Both the position numbers and the translations under genes were made by a program. This document shows, piece by piece, positions 26,665 through 35,041 of a stretch of 64,000 nt of DNA; the stretch's first letter is position 1; each line of letters begins with the position of its first letter. Location: contig NZ_CP047385.1 in the NCBI RefSeq assembly GCF_000807775.2, forward strand, positions 5,394,001-5,458,000, given 5' to 3'. The DNA comes from Pandoraea fibrosis (lineage in GTDB: Bacteria; Pseudomonadota; Gammaproteobacteria; Burkholderiales; Burkholderiaceae). The notes beneath the pieces were generated by a model. That model ran no database searches, was not told the origin of the DNA, and saw only the letters and a program-made list of their open reading frames with translations.

Positions 26665-27679
26665 GATCGTGCTGGCCATGGGCACGTCTCATGGTCCGAT
26701 GCTCTCTACGCCACCTGCCGACTGGGATTTGCGCGTGCGCGCCGACCGCGCCGAACCGTCGCATCCGTTTCGCGGCCGGACCTACGACTTCGACGCGCTG
26801 ACGACATTGCGTGCGAGCGAGAACCTCGAAGCGCAGGTCACGCTCCCGGCACGCGAAGCGCACGCGGCTCGCTGCACCGCCGCGCTCGAAGTGCTCTCGC
26901 AGGCACTGCACGACGCCGCCCCCGACATCGTCGTGATTGTCGGCAACGATCAGCGCGAAGTCTTCGGGCCCGCAATCACACCGGCGGTGTGGCTCTACGG
27001 CGGCGAATCTGTCTTCGACGAACCGGTCAGCGCCGCCCGTCTGGCGAAGATGCCACCGGGCATCTCGATCTCGTCGGCGGCCATCAAGCCGAGTACGCGC
27101 ACGGCATACCCGGCGCATGCACCGCTCGCGCGGCATCTCGCAACGGCATTCACCGACCGGGGTCACGACATCACGCTCTCGACCGAAGTCCCGCAGCGCG
27201 GCAACGACGGCCCCACCGGCATGCCCCACGCCTTCGGCTTCGTCTATCAACGGCTCATGCACGGGCGCGTGCCACCGCATGTGCCCATCATGCTCAACAC
27301 GTTCTATCCGCCGAACCAACCGCGCGCCACGCGTTGCGTCGACCTCGGGCTGTCGTTGCGCGACGCGTTGAATGCCTGGCCGCACGACGCGCGCATTGCC
27401 TTGATCGCCTCCGGTGGATTAAGTCATTTCGTGATCGATGAAGCCTTCGATCAGGCGCTGCTCGACGCAATGGCGCGAGGCGATACCGGGTATTTGCGCA
27501 GTATCGACGAAGCGCTGCTGCAATCGGGGACTTCGGAAGTGAAGAACTGGCTGCCGGTCATTGCGGCGGCCAACGCCGAGGCGATGACGATGCAATTGGT
27601 CGACTACGTGCCGTGCTACCGCTCGGCGGCCGGCACGGGCAACGCCATGGGCTTCGTGCTCTGGCATCCGGCCGATTAA
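26657..27679 (+). CDS. LigB-type (class III) extradiol ring-cleavage dioxygenase, copy 2
   Basis: The 340-residue protein is a clear paralogue of the one at 19653. It has H12 in LAMGTSHGPMLSTPP, GNDQREVF with Q99 at the second metal-ligand position, MPHAFGF, IASGGLSHFVIDEAF with the catalytic-type histidine, and TSEVKNW with the metal-type glutamate. Its start overlaps the stop of the Rieske gene by 8 nt, implying coupled translation. Oxygenase plus ring-cleavage enzyme in this order is the logic of an O-demethylation or hydroxylation step followed by meta cleavage, as with LigX and LigZ in 5,5'-dehydrodivanillate breakdown. Confidence 0.85.
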   Translation: MPKIVLAMGTSHGPMLSTPPADWDLRVRADRAEPSHPFRGRTYDFDALTTLRASENLEAQVTLPAREAHAARCTAALEVLSQALHDAAPDIVVIVGNDQREVFGPAITPAVWLYGGESVFDEPVSAARLAKMPPGISISSAAIKPSTRTAYPAHAPLARHLATAFTDRGHDITLSTEVPQRGNDGPTGMPHAFGFVYQRLMHGRVPPHVPIMLNTFYPPNQPRATRCVDLGLSLRDALNAWPHDARIALIASGGLSHFVIDEAFDQALLDAMARGDTGYLRSIDEALLQSGTSEVKNWLPVIAAANAEAMTMQLVDYVPCYRSAAGTGNAMGFVLWHPAD

Positions 27680-27742
27680 GGCCACCGGCCGCGCACGCCC
27701 CGCAGAGGGCGACGCGCCGGCCCCACCTGCAAGGAGGCAGGC

Positions 27743-29020
27743 ATGCTTTCCACGCAAGACAACGAAACCCTCACGCGAGTGGGTCCCGGCACGCCCATGG
27801 GCGAACTGTTCCGCCGCTTCTGGTTGCCCGCGCTGCTCTCCGAGGAAATCGCCGAGCGTGACGGCGCCCCCGTGCGCTTGCGCTTGCTGTGCGAGGACCT
27901 CGTCGCGTTTCGCGATACCGAAGGCCGCGTGGGCATTGTGGACGCGTATTGCGCGCACCGCCGGGCCGGGCTCTTCTTCGGACGCAACGAAGACTGCGGC
28001 TTGCGTTGCGTCTATCACGGCTGGAAGTTCGACGTGAACGGACAGTGCGTGGAGATGCCGTCCGAGCCACACGAGAATCCGCAAACGCACAACGTGCGCA
28101 TCAAGGCGTACCTCACGGCCGAACGTAACGGCGTGGTGTGGGTGTACATGGGGCCACGCGAGTCGGTGCCCGCGCTGCCCGACTTCGAGTGGTCCCGATT
28201 GCCCGAACGTCAGCACACGGCGACCAAGCGTCTACAGTCGTGCAACTGGGCACAAGCCGTGGAAGGCGGCATCGATTCGAGCCACATCTCGTTCCTGCAC
28301 AGCCGCACCGAACCCGCAGCCGGCGCACCAAGCAATCGATATCACGCGTCCGACCGCCACCCGGTCTTCGAAGTGAGCGACGCCGACCATGGACTCGTGA
28401 TCGCCGCACGCCGACACGCCGAGCCCGGCACCTACTACTGGCGAGTCACCCAATTCCTGCTGCCTTGCTACACGATGATTCCGCCCGTGGGCAATTTTGC
28501 CGAATCCAGTCAGGAACCCTACGACGGCCACGCCTGGGTGCCCATCGACGACGAGACCACCTGGACGTGGTCGTTCAGCGCCAGTCCCGCGCGCGCTTAC
28601 CGCGACGACGAAATCGCGTTTCGCGGCGGACGTCAGGGCTTCTGGGGACCGGTCGACGACGGCTATCGCCCGTTGCTCCATCGCGGTAACGACTACGGTA
28701 TCGACCGGGCACGGCAGCGCACGTCCAATTTCACCGGCATCGAAGGCATTCCGAATCAGGACGCCGCCGTGCAGGAAAGCATGGGGCCCATCGTGGACCG
28801 GTCGCAGGAACGGCTCGGGGCGTCCGATCGCGGCATCGTGCGCTTTCGCCGGTTGATGCTCAAGCTTGCACGCGATCTCGCGCAGGGACAGGTCCCCGTT
28901 TGCGCGAACGACGGCGCGCTCTACAACGTGCGCCCCGTATCGATGCTGCTGCCGCAGGACATTCCCGTGCTCGCCGGCGCGGCAGCCCTGCTGCGCGGCG
29001 CGCCGGCGCCAGCCTCGTGA
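27743..29020 (+). CDS. Rieske non-haem iron oxygenase, large subunit, copy 2
   Basis: The 425-residue homologue also opens with RVGPGTPMGELFRRFW. Its Rieske ligands are C70-x-H72 and C89-x2-H92, and the iron site is GIDSSHISFLH (D-x2-H-x4-H). It is shorter than copy 1 and diverges through the catalytic domain, so it probably takes a different substrate or a later intermediate. AAGGAGG precedes the ATG, 63 nt after the dioxygenase. No small (beta) subunit gene is seen for either Rieske protein, in keeping with the homotrimeric alpha-only members of this branch. Confidence 0.92.
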   Translation: MLSTQDNETLTRVGPGTPMGELFRRFWLPALLSEEIAERDGAPVRLRLLCEDLVAFRDTEGRVGIVDAYCAHRRAGLFFGRNEDCGLRCVYHGWKFDVNGQCVEMPSEPHENPQTHNVRIKAYLTAERNGVVWVYMGPRESVPALPDFEWSRLPERQHTATKRLQSCNWAQAVEGGIDSSHISFLHSRTEPAAGAPSNRYHASDRHPVFEVSDADHGLVIAARRHAEPGTYYWRVTQFLLPCYTMIPPVGNFAESSQEPYDGHAWVPIDDETTWTWSFSASPARAYRDDEIAFRGGRQGFWGPVDDGYRPLLHRGNDYGIDRARQRTSNFTGIEGIPNQDAAVQESMGPIVDRSQERLGASDRGIVRFRRLMLKLARDLAQGQVPVCANDGALYNVRPVSMLLPQDIPVLAGAAALLRGAPAPAS

Positions 29021-29102
29021 GAACGAACGACACACGCTACGCAACGTATTTCCTATCGCCTTTCCATCGCAACTCAGTCTCAACCTGACACCGGAGTTCA
29101 GC

Positions 29103-30122
29103 ATGATCATCGATTGCCACGCCCACGTAAGCGCACCGACCGAACTGTGGGCCTACAAGGCCAGCCTGCTGGCGAGCCGCGGCTCGCACGGACGCGGGCG
29201 CATCAATGTGTCCGACGACGAGATTCGCGCCGCCGCCAATCGCGCGGAGACGTGGCCGAAGGGGCACCTCGACTACATCCGCGAGCACGGCACCGACCTG
29301 CAACTGGTGTCGCCGCGTCCGTTCCAGCTGATGCAGTCCGAGAAGCCCGCGAAGCTGGTGCACTGGTTCACCGAAGAGTGCAACAACATCATCTATCGCC
29401 AAACACAACTGTTCCCGCAAACGTTCGCTGGCGTCGCCGGTCTGCCGCAAACGGCAGGCGACCCCATCGAACAGGCACTGCCGGAGCTGGAGCGCTGCAT
29501 CAACGAACTGGGCTTCGCGGGCTGCCTGCTCAATCCCGATCCGTTCGAGAACGGCATTGCCGAAGCGCCGCCGCTGGGCGACCGTTACTGGTATCCGCTG
29601 TACGAGAAGCTGTGCGAGCTTGACGTGCCTGCGCACATCCATGGCACCGGATCGCGCTCGGAACGCGTGCCGTACTCGCTGCACTTCATCAACGAGGAAA
29701 CGATTGCCGTGTTCGGACTGGTGAACTCCGACGTCTTCAAGGACTTCCCGAACCTGAAGATCGTGGTGAGTCACGGAGGTGGCGCGGTGCCTTATCAGAT
29801 CGGCCGCTTCGATGCGCCGACGCTGCGCCGCCCGAACGGTCAGCGTTTCTCGGAGCGTCTGCGCAACCTGTACTTCGATACCGTGCTGTACACCGAAGAG
29901 GCGCTGTCGCTGCTGATCAAGACCGTCGGCGTGGATCGCTGTCTGTTCGGTACCGAATGCCCGGGCGTCGGCTCGGCCGTGAATCCGGCCACCGGCCGCT
30001 CGATGGACGACGTGCGCTCGCTCATCGACAACCTCGACTGGCTGAGCGCCGACGACCGCCGCAAGATCTTCGAAGACAACGCGCGTCACGTCTTCCGTCT
30101 GCCCGCCAAGGTCGCGGCATAA
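29103..30122 (+). CDS. LigY-like amidohydrolase (meta-cleavage product hydrolase or decarboxylase)
   Basis: The 339-residue protein starts MIIDCHAHV after GGAG; a much longer open frame extends upstream but lacks support. It belongs to the amidohydrolase-2 (ACMSD) group. Expected metal ligands are H6 and H8, H178 or H180 in PAHIHGTG, and E285 in LFGTECPG, where most relatives have aspartate. LigY, the C-C hydrolase of the 5,5'-dehydrodivanillate pathway, is described with His6, His8, His179 and Glu282 as zinc ligands, a near match in position and in the unusual glutamate. I therefore favour a meta-cleavage product hydrolase; a decarboxylase such as LigW is the alternative. Confidence 0.82.
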   Translation: MIIDCHAHVSAPTELWAYKASLLASRGSHGRGRINVSDDEIRAAANRAETWPKGHLDYIREHGTDLQLVSPRPFQLMQSEKPAKLVHWFTEECNNIIYRQTQLFPQTFAGVAGLPQTAGDPIEQALPELERCINELGFAGCLLNPDPFENGIAEAPPLGDRYWYPLYEKLCELDVPAHIHGTGSRSERVPYSLHFINEETIAVFGLVNSDVFKDFPNLKIVVSHGGGAVPYQIGRFDAPTLRRPNGQRFSERLRNLYFDTVLYTEEALSLLIKTVGVDRCLFGTECPGVGSAVNPATGRSMDDVRSLIDNLDWLSADDRRKIFEDNARHVFRLPAKVAA

Positions 30123-30140
30123 CCGGCTGCGCGCTACGCC

Positions 30141-31124
30141 ATGAACATGTCCGACTTCACCGACACGCTGATCGTCAACGTCGCGCGACGCGAACAGGAG
30201 ACAGCCGCCGTTGCCGTCTTCGAACTCCACGCGTCCGACGACAATGCGCTGCCACCGTTCACGGCAGGAGCGCATATCGAGGTGTTCCTGCGCGACGGGC
30301 TGTCGCGATGCTACTCGCTGCTCAACGATCCGGGCGAACGGCATCGCTATGTCATCGGCGTGAACCGTGACGCGGCCAGCCGTGGCGGCTCCGCCTTCGT
30401 GCACGAGCATCTGCACGAAGGCGCGACACTCAGGATCAGTGCGCCGCGCAATCACTTCCCGCTCGACGAGACAGCGGCGCGCCACGGGCACACGGTGCTC
30501 GTGGCGGGCGGCATCGGTGTCACCCCGCTGTTGTCGATGGCCGCGCGTCTCGAGGCAATGCAGCGCCCCTGGACATTGCACTACTGCGCACGCAGCCGCG
30601 AGACGGCCGCCTTCGCCGATCGTCTTGCGGCCACCGCGTTCGCATACGGGCGTGTCGAGTGGCACTTCGACCGCGCACCCGGACAAGGTTCACTCGATCT
30701 CGGCAAGCTCGTCGACGACGTGCCTGCCGGCACCCACCTGTACTGCTGCGGCCCGTCGCCGATGCTCAAGGCGTTCGAGGCGGCGGTGGCGCGGCGTGCG
30801 GATTGTCACGGGCATGTGGAGTATTTCGCAGGCGTCGGCGCCCCCGAGGGTTCCGCTGGGCAATACGACGTGGTGCTCGCAAAAAGCCAGAAGATTGTCG
30901 TGGTCAAGCCGGGGCAAACGATGCTCGATGCGTTGCTCGACGCCGGCGTGGACGCCCCGTATTCTTGTCGCGAAGGGGTTTGCGGGACGTGCGAAGTCGC
31001 CGTGCTCGAAGGCACACCCGAGCATCGCGACCTCGTGTTGAGTCAGGACGAACGGGCCAGCGGCCGCACCGTCATGATCTGCTGCTCCGGTTGCCGTGGC
31101 GACCGGTTGGTGCTCGATCTGTAG
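30141..31124 (+). CDS. PDR-type oxidoreductase (FMN/NAD plus 2Fe-2S), Rieske oxygenase partner
   Basis: The 327-residue reductase has the flavin motif RCYSLLND, an NAD-binding region VAGGIGVTPLLSMA and CCGPSPMLKAF, then a C-terminal plant-type ferredoxin domain with C276, C281, C284 and C314 (C-x4-C-x2-C-x29-C). This is the phthalate dioxygenase reductase / VanB layout, moving electrons from NADH through FMN and 2Fe-2S to a Rieske oxygenase. It begins 18 nt after the amidohydrolase. It is the only reductase seen, so it probably serves both Rieske proteins. Confidence 0.95.
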   Translation: MNMSDFTDTLIVNVARREQETAAVAVFELHASDDNALPPFTAGAHIEVFLRDGLSRCYSLLNDPGERHRYVIGVNRDAASRGGSAFVHEHLHEGATLRISAPRNHFPLDETAARHGHTVLVAGGIGVTPLLSMAARLEAMQRPWTLHYCARSRETAAFADRLAATAFAYGRVEWHFDRAPGQGSLDLGKLVDDVPAGTHLYCCGPSPMLKAFEAAVARRADCHGHVEYFAGVGAPEGSAGQYDVVLAKSQKIVVVKPGQTMLDALLDAGVDAPYSCREGVCGTCEVAVLEGTPEHRDLVLSQDERASGRTVMICCSGCRGDRLVLDL

Positions 31125-31175
31125 CAACGCCTATCACTATCAATGCGTCCGGCACAGGGCGCTGGAGGAGACGAC

Positions 31176-32633
31176 ATGCAAAGCGGTTTCACTCATACCA
31201 TCGACGGTCGCGGCGAGCCAAGCGACGCTTCGTTCGATGTCATCAATCCGGGCACCGGCGCGCCGTTCGCGGTGTGTCCGGACGCCTCGCGCGATCAACT
31301 GGATCGTGCCGTCGCCGCCGCGCGCCGTGCATTCGTCACATGGCGCGAGACAACCCCGGCAGCCCGCCGCGACATGCTGCGCGGATTTGCCGAAGCGCTC
31401 AAGGCGCGCAGCAAGGAAATCGCTACATTGCTCACCCGCGAGCAAGGCAAACCGTTCGCCCGGGCGCAGGATGAACTGGGTCGCGCCTTCGCCAATCTGG
31501 AAGGGTTGCTGGCGATCGAGCTCAAGCCCGAACTGTTGCGCGATAACGAACGCGGTCACGTCGAACTGCAATATCACCCGCTCGGTGTCGTCGGTGCGAT
31601 CACACCGTGGAACGTGCCCGTGTTGCTCGCGCTGCCGAAGATCACGCAATCGCTCTACACGGGCAACACCATCGTGCTCAAGCCGTCGCCGTACACGCCG
31701 CTCACGACGCTGCTCATCGGCGAGATCGCGCGCGAGCATTTCCCGCCCGGCGTGGTGAACGTCGTCGCCGGCGGCAACGATCTGGGCGCCTGGATGACCG
31801 AACACCCCGGCATCGACAAGATCTCCTTCACCGGGTCGGTCGCGACCGGCAAGCGGGTCATGGCGAGTGCGGCCAGCACGCTCAAGCGCTTGACGCTGGA
31901 GCTTGGCGGCAACGATGCGGCCATCGTGCTCGACGACATCGATGTGAAGGCACTCGCACCGCGTCTGTTCTGGGCGTGCTTCGGCAACAGCGGCCAGATC
32001 TGCATGGCGATCAAGCGTCTGTACGTGCACGAGAAGGTATACGACGCCGTGTGCGACGCGCTCGTGGAGATCGCCCGCCGGGTGAAGGTCGGTGAAGGCT
32101 TCGAAGAGGGGGTGCTCATGGGGCCGGTGCAGAACCGCATGCAGTACGAGCGGGTGCTGGAGCTCATCGAAGACACGCGCCACCAGAACGCGCGCATTTT
32201 GTGCGGCGGCGAAGCGCTGCCGCGTCCGGGCTATTTCATCGCGCCGACCATCGTGGCCGATATCGCCGAAGGCACGCGACTGGTGGACGAGGAGCCGTTC
32301 GGGCCGGTGCTGCCGGTGATCCGGTTCAGCGACGTGGACGACGCCGTGCGTCGCGCCAACGACACGCGGTTCGGCCTGTCGGGCTCGGTCTGGAGTGCCG
32401 ACCCTGCGCGGGCACGGGCGATTGCGCAACGGCTCGAAGTGGGCACGGCGTGGATCAATCACCACGTCGGGGTGGAGTACGACGTGCCGTTCGGCGGCAC
32501 CAAGGAGTCGGGCCTCGGTCGCGAGTACGGCGCACAGGGCCTGAAGCACTACACCGAAACGCGCGCCGTCAGCGTGCCCATCCTGCCGCCCATGCCCCCG
32601 ATGTCGCCGCCTGCCGGCGCTCCGCAGCGCTAA
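31176..32633 (+). CDS. NAD(P)-dependent aldehyde dehydrogenase
   Basis: The 485-residue enzyme starts at the ATG behind GGAGGAG, 51 nt after the reductase. It contains TPWN (N145), the cofactor-binding FTGSVATGK, ELGGND with general base E242 and GQIC with nucleophile C276, so it should be active. It would oxidise an aldehyde of the pathway to the acid. In related aromatic routes this could be a semialdehyde from ring cleavage or an aromatic aldehyde; which one is not readable here. Confidence 0.95.
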   Translation: MQSGFTHTIDGRGEPSDASFDVINPGTGAPFAVCPDASRDQLDRAVAAARRAFVTWRETTPAARRDMLRGFAEALKARSKEIATLLTREQGKPFARAQDELGRAFANLEGLLAIELKPELLRDNERGHVELQYHPLGVVGAITPWNVPVLLALPKITQSLYTGNTIVLKPSPYTPLTTLLIGEIAREHFPPGVVNVVAGGNDLGAWMTEHPGIDKISFTGSVATGKRVMASAASTLKRLTLELGGNDAAIVLDDIDVKALAPRLFWACFGNSGQICMAIKRLYVHEKVYDAVCDALVEIARRVKVGEGFEEGVLMGPVQNRMQYERVLELIEDTRHQNARILCGGEALPRPGYFIAPTIVADIAEGTRLVDEEPFGPVLPVIRFSDVDDAVRRANDTRFGLSGSVWSADPARARAIAQRLEVGTAWINHHVGVEYDVPFGGTKESGLGREYGAQGLKHYTETRAVSVPILPPMPPMSPPAGAPQR

Positions 32634-32658
32634 GCACACATCGTTCAGGAGAGACGAC

Positions 32659-33438
32659 ATGTCCACCACGAATGCGCCGGCTCACGCCGGCATGAGCCTG
32701 TCGGCGCGTGCCGACGCGCTGGAACACCAGATGATCGAGGAACTCGATCGCAAGATCGTTCGCTCCGTGCTGTTCACCTCGGGCGATCGCGATCCGACAG
32801 CGCCGATCATGCCGCCCCCGGGCGGCAAACCCGATCCCCGGCATTTCCTGATGGGCGACGATCCGCGCCTGCAGAAGATGCCCGAGCGGCCCACGTTGCT
32901 CGACTTCTTCCGCCATCGTTTTGCGCCGGCGAACCACCTGCTGCAAAGCGCGACGCACGCCCTCAAGGCCGGGCATGACGAGAAGACGATTCTCGCCTGC
33001 CTGCTCCACGACATCAGCGTGTCCGGGTTCATTCGCGCCGATCACGGCTACTGGGGCGCGCAGTTGATCGCCCCTTACGTCGACGAGGAAGTCAGTTGGG
33101 CGATCCGCTATCACCAGGCGCTACGCTTCTTCCCGGATGCCTCGGTCGGCTATGACTATCCCGAAGCGTATCTGCGCTACTTCGGCGCGGATTACGAGCC
33201 GGAGGACTACGTCAAGGCCGACTGGGAGTACGCGCGCAACCACAAGTGGTACATGACGAGCCGGCTGATCACGCTCAACGACATCTATTCGTTCGACCCG
33301 AACGCACAGGTGAGCTGGGACCCGTTCATCGATATCATCGGCCGGCATTTCAAGCAGCCCAAGGAAGGGCTGGGCTTCGACGGATCGCCGTCTGCGCACA
33401 TGTGGCGCACGATCATCTGGCCGACGAAGTTCCTGTGA
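32659..33438 (+). CDS. HD-domain protein with a PhnZ-like diiron ligand pattern
   Basis: The 259-residue last gene of the operon (AGGAGA upstream, 25 nt after the dehydrogenase) is an HD-fold protein. H93, H117-D118, H129, H152 and D208 follow the order H, HD, H, H, D. The spacing resembles the mixed-valent diiron oxygenases of the PhnZ/TmpB/MIOX type (PhnZ, from memory: H34, H58-D59, H80, H104, D161). This is more ligands than simple two-metal-free HD hydrolases need. A phosphohydrolase-type HD role is the alternative. It has no signal peptide. I know of no standard aromatic pathway step for such a protein. Confidence 0.7.
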   Translation: MSTTNAPAHAGMSLSARADALEHQMIEELDRKIVRSVLFTSGDRDPTAPIMPPPGGKPDPRHFLMGDDPRLQKMPERPTLLDFFRHRFAPANHLLQSATHALKAGHDEKTILACLLHDISVSGFIRADHGYWGAQLIAPYVDEEVSWAIRYHQALRFFPDASVGYDYPEAYLRYFGADYEPEDYVKADWEYARNHKWYMTSRLITLNDIYSFDPNAQVSWDPFIDIIGRHFKQPKEGLGFDGSPSAHMWRTIIWPTKFL

Positions 33439-33519
33439 GCGCAGCCGGTGGCGGCGCATTCGCCGAGAGACGGTTGCCCGCCACCGCCCTGCCTCATTGC
33501 GCGTCGATCACGGAGGCGC

Positions 33520-34053
33520 TCAAAACACCACCAGTCGGTCAACGAGTTGCGCCATGCGGGAATTCGACGCCGACCACGACTCGACCGTCGACGTGCGGCC
33601 GTCGAAGTACACGGTATTCATGACCGACCCGTTCTGGCTGAGCGTCAGCGTGGCATACGCCAGGTATTCGCTCGGCGCACTCCCCCATAACGAATTCCGC
33701 CAGGCGCGCCGCACCGTGTAGTTGAGCACGACGCAGCCCGTCGGCCAGGTGCCGGGGCTGTAGATCGTGCTCACGATTCCATAGGCGCGCAGCCGCCCCT
33801 GAATCGCCGGCAGCAGATCGGAGATGCCGTCCGGTGCCAACTCGATGCACAGACTGCGCGAGAGCAGCTCCGGAGCGGCAGGCTCGGTCGGCGGGACAAC
33901 GGACGGTAGTTGATCCGACAGCATCACCCCGGTGGTGACGACACTGGATGCCACCTGCGCGGCGATCACCGGCACCGGCGTTGCGAACAGGCACCCGCCC
34001 AGGGTCGCACTGGCAGCCGCCGCCAGCGCCAGCACTATCGCGAGGCGCGTCAT
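33520..34053 (-). CDS. Lipoprotein of unknown function, partner of FlgH-like protein
   Basis: The 177-residue protein has a signal peptide with lipobox LGGC near residue 21, so it is probably lipid-anchored. The mature part has a conserved-looking globular half (LPAIQGRLRAYGIVSTIYSPGTWPTGCVVLNYTVRRAW, then LAYATLTLSQNGSVMNTVYFDGR). I do not recognise the family. Its ATG overlaps the stop of the FlgH-like gene by one base, so the two are translationally coupled and likely work together at the outer membrane. Confidence 0.7.
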   Translation of the reverse strand: MTRLAIVLALAAAASATLGGCLFATPVPVIAAQVASSVVTTGVMLSDQLPSVVPPTEPAAPELLSRSLCIELAPDGISDLLPAIQGRLRAYGIVSTIYSPGTWPTGCVVLNYTVRRAWRNSLWGSAPSEYLAYATLTLSQNGSVMNTVYFDGRTSTVESWSASNSRMAQLVDRLVVF

Positions 34054-34754
34054 CAGAAAGGCGACACGCCAAGCAGAATGCCCTGCAACCAGCCGCCACT
34101 GCTACCGTCGGCGATCTGGCCGTCCTCCACCCGCCCCACCTTGGCCTGTCCGACCTTGCTCGACGCCACCACATTGCCCGGCGAGATATCGAACTTGTTG
34201 ACCACACCGGTGAAGCGGAACGTCTCGATGTTGCGCCCTTGCATCACCTGCTTTTCCCCGCCCACCACATAAGCGCCGTTGGGCAGCACCTCCACGATCG
34301 CCACGGCAATCGTGCCCGTGAGCGCCGTCGTCGAACTGTTCGTGCCATTGCCCTTGAAGCTACTGGCCGACTGTCCGATGTTGAACCAGCGCTCGAGCAC
34401 CGAATCGGTCCCGTCCGGCTTGGCGCTCTTGGCGGTCACACTCGCGTTACGCGAAATGTCGCTTTGCGACTTGTTGCTGCCCGACGAGTTTTCCGCCACC
34501 GAGATCGTCAGCAGATCACCCACGCGATGCGCCACCGGCGTCTCGAACCAGTTCGTGGCGGTCGTCGGCTGGTAGATCGAGCCCGCCGTTTGCACGTTGG
34601 CTACGCGTGGCATGGGCATCACGGCCATCGGCGTCGCCGCGACCGTTGCGGGACTCGAACAGGCGCTCAACATGACGCTCATGATCGCCAGCAACGCGAC
34701 CGTCCCCATAAGGCCGCGCGCCGCAGCGCACGGTGGCATCGACAGATTCGACAT
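34053..34754 (-). CDS. FlgH-like flagellar L-ring lipoprotein, outside the flg cluster
   Basis: The 233-residue protein has a lipobox (MLSACSS) and the FlgH features HRVGDLLTISVAENSSGSNKS, GTIAVAIVEVLPNGAYVVGGEKQV, FRFTGVVNKFDISPGNVVASSKVGQAKV and a short C terminus ending SPF. Length equals normal FlgH (about 230). FlgH forms the outer-membrane ring around the flagellar rod. Here it is alone with an unknown lipoprotein, without flgI or rod genes, so it may be a second FlgH-type secretin-ring protein for another envelope structure, or a relocated copy. The start follows the family; the longer upstream frame is unlikely. Confidence 0.8.
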   Translation of the reverse strand: MSNLSMPPCAAARGLMGTVALLAIMSVMLSACSSPATVAATPMAVMPMPRVANVQTAGSIYQPTTATNWFETPVAHRVGDLLTISVAENSSGSNKSQSDISRNASVTAKSAKPDGTDSVLERWFNIGQSASSFKGNGTNSSTTALTGTIAVAIVEVLPNGAYVVGGEKQVMQGRNIETFRFTGVVNKFDISPGNVVASSKVGQAKVGRVEDGQIADGSSGGWLQGILLGVSPF

Positions 34755-35041
34755 GATGAGGCGCCCCCGCGCCGGGCCCGGATGCCGTATCCGGTCTGGT
34801 TCGAAAAATGTGATTGGTTTGCAGATCGGGAAGACGGCACGGCGGCCAGCTTCGTGAGGGATAGTAAGAAGCGGGCGTGCAGTCACTAAGCACAAATAGA
34901 GGAAAATTTGTGGAGGCACGGCGCGCACCGCTCCGAAGCTGAGAAAATGGCACGCCAACGTCGGGGGCCACGCCACCGGCTCGCCTCGTCAGGCTTTCAC
35001 GCCCTTTACTTGCCGCCACCCTTAGCCCGGTTATCCAACGC

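Noticed and set aside
28866..29102. N-terminal extension of the LigY-like amidohydrolase frame
   Set aside because: The extension overlaps the second Rieske gene; MIIDCHAHV with GGAG upstream is the family start.
12778..33438. Genomic island inserted at tRNA-Arg(CCG)
   Set aside because: The catabolic cluster begins right after the tRNA, but I found no integrase, no repeat of the tRNA 3' end near 33.4 kb and no obvious shift in composition across the whole block.
33450..33500. Inverted repeat after the HD gene (GGTGGCGG with CCGCCACC)
   Set aside because: The stem is present but the loop is long and no T-run follows, so I do not call a terminator.
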